Source: Candidatus Dependentiae bacterium
Lineage (GTDB): Bacteria; Babelota; Babeliae; Babelales; UASB340
Direction: 5' to 3'
Assembly: GCA_018897535.1 (NCBI GenBank)
Contig: JAHIKO010000037.1
Coordinates: 1 to 17,582 of the forward strand
Length of the DNA: 17,582 bases
The notes under the pieces are model-generated. The model saw only the letters and a program-made list of their open reading frames with translations. It had not been told where the DNA came from and did no database searches. This document shows positions 15,246 through 17,582 of the stretch, piece after piece. The stretch's first letter is position 1; each line of letters begins with the position of its first letter. The translations under genes and the position numbers were made by a program.

Positions 15246-15941
15246 ATGTTTTTTAAAAATACTAACAAGGTATTAATTATCTTTGTTGCCAATCTTTTTA
15301 TTTTTTCAGGTGATGTTTATTCAGGTCACAAAAAACTCAAAAATAAGATAAAAAAAATAACATCTTTTCCAAAGACTATTGTTGATGCTGTAAAACATAA
15401 GGTTAACAACGAGGGTGTTGTTGATAAAGGGAATCTTTACAGATCCGGACAGTTAAGTTCTATTGATTTGGCAAAATTTATAAATAAAAATGGTATAAAA
15501 ACAGTTATTAATTTAAGAGGTACAAATAAAGATCAATCTTGGTGGCAAGATGAAAAAATGGTAACTGAATCTATGAGTGTAAAATTTTGTAATATCAGAA
15601 TGAGCGCCGATAAATTTCCAACCCAGAAAAAATTATCAAAACTTTTACATATGTATGACAATGCGCAAAGACCAATTCTTATTCATTGCAAATCCGGTCG
15701 AGACAGAACGGGTGAAGCCGCAGCCTTATGGGTTTTGGAAAAAATGAATGGAAGTACAAAAAAGGCTTTAAAAGAACTTTCTTTTACACAATACCAACAT
15801 GTAACACCTTTGCATCCTTATAAAACAAAATTAATAAAAATTTGGCAGGGTCGTGAATGGTTTTTAAATGGCGGATATAAAAATGCTATTTCTTTAATGG
15901 GTATTGATGTTGGAAATCAGTTTTATATGCCAAAGGCGTAA
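15246..15941 (+). CDS. Secreted HCx5R protein/dual-specificity phosphatase
   Basis: This Cys-dependent phosphatase is of the tyrosine/dual-specificity superfamily. Numbered from the ATG (231 aa): signal peptide (hydrophobic 9-20, cleavage likely after VYS26), a basic stretch (29-38), then the domain opening NLYRSGQL (63-70), GIKTVINLRG (83-92), a candidate general acid D122, and the P-loop HCKSGRDRTG (147-156) with nucleophile C148 and R154. The layout resembles the Siw14-like and bacterial DSP group, some of which act on inositol pyrophosphates or phosphotyrosine. The substrate here is unknown. It has its own promoter and a G7 ribosome site. The signal peptide makes periplasmic or host targets plausible. 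It ends at the convergent GC-rich element. Confidence 0.87.
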   Translation: MFFKNTNKVLIIFVANLFIFSGDVYSGHKKLKNKIKKITSFPKTIVDAVKHKVNNEGVVDKGNLYRSGQLSSIDLAKFINKNGIKTVINLRGTNKDQSWWQDEKMVTESMSVKFCNIRMSADKFPTQKKLSKLLHMYDNAQRPILIHCKSGRDRTGEAAALWVLEKMNGSTKKALKELSFTQYQHVTPLHPYKTKLIKIWQGREWFLNGGYKNAISLMGIDVGNQFYMPKA

Positions 15942-15948
15942 TGTTGTT

Positions 15949-16002
15949 GCCCAGAGCATACCTAGCCTTCGCATAAAGCTTCGGCGGACAGGCGCACTGG
16001 GC
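15949..16002. repeat. GC-rich imperfect palindrome at the phosphatase/lpxI junction
   Basis: GCCCAGAGC (15949-15957) can pair with GCACTGGGC (15994-16002) with one A-A mismatch, and CCT/AGG (15961-15963/15990-15992) may extend the stem. The interior contains AAGCTTCGGCGGACAGG. The element is clearly richer in G+C than everything around it. It lies between two convergent genes with no other terminator, so it may end transcription both ways, although no strong T-tract follows. Its look suggests a dispersed palindromic repeat; only one copy is in this window. Confidence 0.6.
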
Positions 16003-16009
16003 TACTTTA

Positions 16010-16816
16010 TTAAATCGAAATAAGTGTGATATTTAGATTTTTAGCTAATTTTACAAATTGGTCAAAATTGGAAATAAAAGTTTTGTCCGAATGCCATGCA
16101 ATAGCCTTAACTTGACCTGCTTTAATATTTTCCAAAGTTTTGGGCCCAAGGGTTGGTAGATCATATTTTTGGTTTTGATCTTTATGCGCCGTTTTACAAA
16201 TTATAAGATTATCATGACCAAATTCAATAGCTTTTTTTATACAGTTATCAGTGCCTTCAATTGCCTCTACTGCAATTATCATTTTGTTTTTAACAACTAC
16301 GGTTTGGCCAATATCTATTAATGAAAGTTTATCTGCTACATTAAGACCAAAATTTATATCTTCTTCAATTTCTTGCGTTAGTTTTCCACATAAAACACCG
16401 GGTTTTACAAATAAATTTTTCAAAATATCGCTTTGTTTTAAAACAGTTATTCCATAATCCTGAACCGTATTTATGATTGCTTCCATTAATGTTTGATCAC
16501 TCTTTGTAGCTGCTTTTGCTAAAGTTTTTACACAAAGCCAATCCAATTTTAAATTTTTAAACAAATTACTTTTATCTACTTTGCCTATAAATAAAACTTC
16601 AGTTACAAAATTTTCTTGTAGTAAAGATAAAATTGTTCCGGCTTTATAAAATTCTTGAGAAATAATTTTTATGTTTTTTTCCAAAAGTGTTTGTTCTAAG
16701 ATCTCTTTATTGTCATTTGGAAATAAACAAATCACAATAAAATTTTTATTTTGTTCTAAAAGGGCTTTGGCAGCATCTAGTGGTAATTGACCTGTGCCCG
16801 CAATGATCGCAATCAT
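16010..16816 (-). CDS. lpxI: UDP-2,3-diacylglucosamine pyrophosphatase LpxI
   Basis: LpxI hydrolyses UDP-2,3-diacylglucosamine to lipid X plus UMP, the fourth step of lipid A synthesis, and replaces LpxH in some bacteria. The 268-aa product has the DUF1009 pattern: IAIIAGTGQLP (2-12), FIGKVDK (76-82), AVEAIEGTD (182-190) and KYDLPTLG (217-224), in which D219 matches the family's essential aspartate. Length is typical. Its ATG overlaps the TGA of the upstream oxidoreductase (ATGA), so translation is coupled. Presence of LpxI implies an outer membrane with lipid A. It ends against the GC-rich element. Confidence 0.94.
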   Translation of the reverse strand: MIAIIAGTGQLPLDAAKALLEQNKNFIVICLFPNDNKEILEQTLLEKNIKIISQEFYKAGTILSLLQENFVTEVLFIGKVDKSNLFKNLKLDWLCVKTLAKAATKSDQTLMEAIINTVQDYGITVLKQSDILKNLFVKPGVLCGKLTQEIEEDINFGLNVADKLSLIDIGQTVVVKNKMIIAVEAIEGTDNCIKKAIEFGHDNLIICKTAHKDQNQKYDLPTLGPKTLENIKAGQVKAIAWHSDKTFISNFDQFVKLAKNLNITLISI

Positions 16817-17582
16817 TTTACTAAACTATCCAATTTTAATGTTAATTCTAGCGCTGCAATATCGTTTTTTGCATTGTTAAGTTGTTTTCCGGATTTTATT
16901 GAATTTGCAAAATATTCTATTTCTTGTTTTAACGGATTGTCTTTAAAAACAAAAAGACGTTCTATCATAGCTTCTTGTTTATATTGTAATTGATTATTTC
17001 CAACAATTACACTGTCGCTTGTATGTCTGTGTATGAAAATATCTTGAGTTGTAAAATCCAATTTAATGAAAGCGTCCTTTTGATGAATGCACATTGTTCG
17101 TTCTTTTATCTGAGAAGCACGGCTTGAGGTTATATTTGCAAGAACTCCATTTTCAAACTTAACTTGTGCCACGGCAATATCTGCCAGATTTGATTTTATT
17201 TTTCTAGAAACTATTTCTGATGTTGATATTTTTGAATTTACTATATTTAATACCAAGTCTATATCATGTATCATCAAATCCAGAACAACGCTGTCATTTT
17301 GAACTCGCGCTGCAAAAGGCCCAATGCGATGACATTCAATAAGATAAGGATCGTTAATAATTTTTTTTAATTCTTGAACTGCACCATTAAATCTTTCAAC
17401 ATGTCCAATATGCAAAGCCAAATTTTTTTCTTCTGCAATTTGAAATAATTCTATAGCTTGATCAAGTGTTTTTGTTATTGGTTTTTCAACCAGCACATGT
17501 TTGTTTTTTTGCAAACAATCTTTTGCTATTTGATGATGATATTCTGTTGGCACTGCTATAATTACAGCATCAACCATATCTA
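16813..17582 (-). CDS. Gfo/Idh/MocA-family oxidoreductase, GnnA-like (N-terminus cut by window edge)
   Basis: This is an NAD(P)-dependent sugar dehydrogenase. The frame is open to the window end; the ATG at 17577 is not the true start, because family members have a further 60 or so residues with the GxGxxG nucleotide site. Counting from that Met, visible features are the strand DAVIIAVPTEYHH (3-15), EKP (31-33) with the conserved Lys, GHVERFN (58-64), and DLMIHDID (100-107), the catalytic-site segment. ATGA overlap with lpxI suggests a lipid A role. GnnA, which oxidises UDP-GlcNAc at C3 toward UDP-GlcNAc3N, belongs to this family and is found beside lpx genes in some bacteria. That assignment is inference; other sugar nucleotide dehydrogenases are possible. 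Confidence 0.88.
   Translation of the reverse strand, partial: DMVDAVIIAVPTEYHHQIAKDCLQKNKHVLVEKPITKTLDQAIELFQIAEEKNLALHIGHVERFNGAVQELKKIINDPYLIECHRIGPFAARVQNDSVVLDLMIHDIDLVLNIVNSKISTSEIVSRKIKSNLADIAVAQVKFENGVLANITSSRASQIKERTMCIHQKDAFIKLDFTTQDIFIHRHTSDSVIVGNNQLQYKQEAMIERLFVFKDNPLKQEIEYFANSIKSGKQLNNAKNDIAALELTLKLDSLVK

Noticed and set aside
16813..17577. ATG at 17577 as a genuine start of a short oxidoreductase
   Set aside because: The frame continues to the window edge and the family needs an upstream nucleotide-binding segment, so the gene is cut by the window and not naturally truncated.

Overview
The window is an AT-rich (by eye about 70 % A+T) stretch of bacterial chromosome. It is tightly packed: 15 protein-coding genes, no gap longer than about 200 bases, no RNA genes, no CRISPR array and no insertion sequence. 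LpxI (lipid A synthesis), MurB, MurD, FtsW and an Amidase_3 hydrolase point to a diderm cell with peptidoglycan. The low GC, several lineage-specific secreted proteins, a queuosine-precursor transporter beside an altered Tgt, and two secreted eukaryote-style phosphatases suggest a host-associated bacterium. My best guess is Candidatus Dependentiae (TM6/Babeliae). That placement is inference from general character, not from a marker-gene tree.

Layout, left to right. rplU (+) stands alone behind an extended -10 promoter and ends at a bidirectional terminator. It meets a leftward operon of glyQS, yqaA and ktrA (glycyl-tRNA synthetase, VTT/DedA-like membrane protein, K+ channel RCK subunit). A divergent promoter region of about 120 bp separates that operon from a rightward, overlapping three-gene unit: yhhQ (queuosine-precursor transporter), tgt, and a secreted PPP-family phosphatase. 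murB converges on this unit with only 4 bases between the stop codons. From the murB divergent region runs a rightward cell-wall cluster: Amidase_3 hydrolase, a small membrane protein, murD and ftsW. Next come three separately promoted genes for exported proteins: a 246-aa membrane/coiled protein with a clear terminator, a 793-aa protein of unknown function, and a Cys-based (HCx5R) phosphatase. A GC-rich palindromic element lies at the convergent junction with the last leftward pair, lpxI and a Gfo/Idh/MocA oxidoreductase that runs off the right edge.

The most interesting points are as follows. (1) yhhQ and tgt overlap, and Tgt differs from preQ1-type enzymes at three substrate-pocket positions, consistent with direct salvage of host queuine. 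(2) A secreted PPP phosphatase is probably translationally coupled to tgt, and a second secreted phosphatase of an unrelated fold lies about 9 kb away. (3) A GC-rich hairpin that looks like a dispersed repeat stands out from the AT-rich background. (4) lpxI is ATGA-coupled to a GnnA-like oxidoreductase, hinting at 3-amino-sugar lipid A. (5) MurB has Asp where the family normally has Arg in its Y-R-x-S motif.

Two start sites needed correction: glyQS starts at the ATG at 3140 and the Cys-phosphatase at the ATG at 15246. In both cases a Shine-Dalgarno overlaps or follows the longer TTG start.
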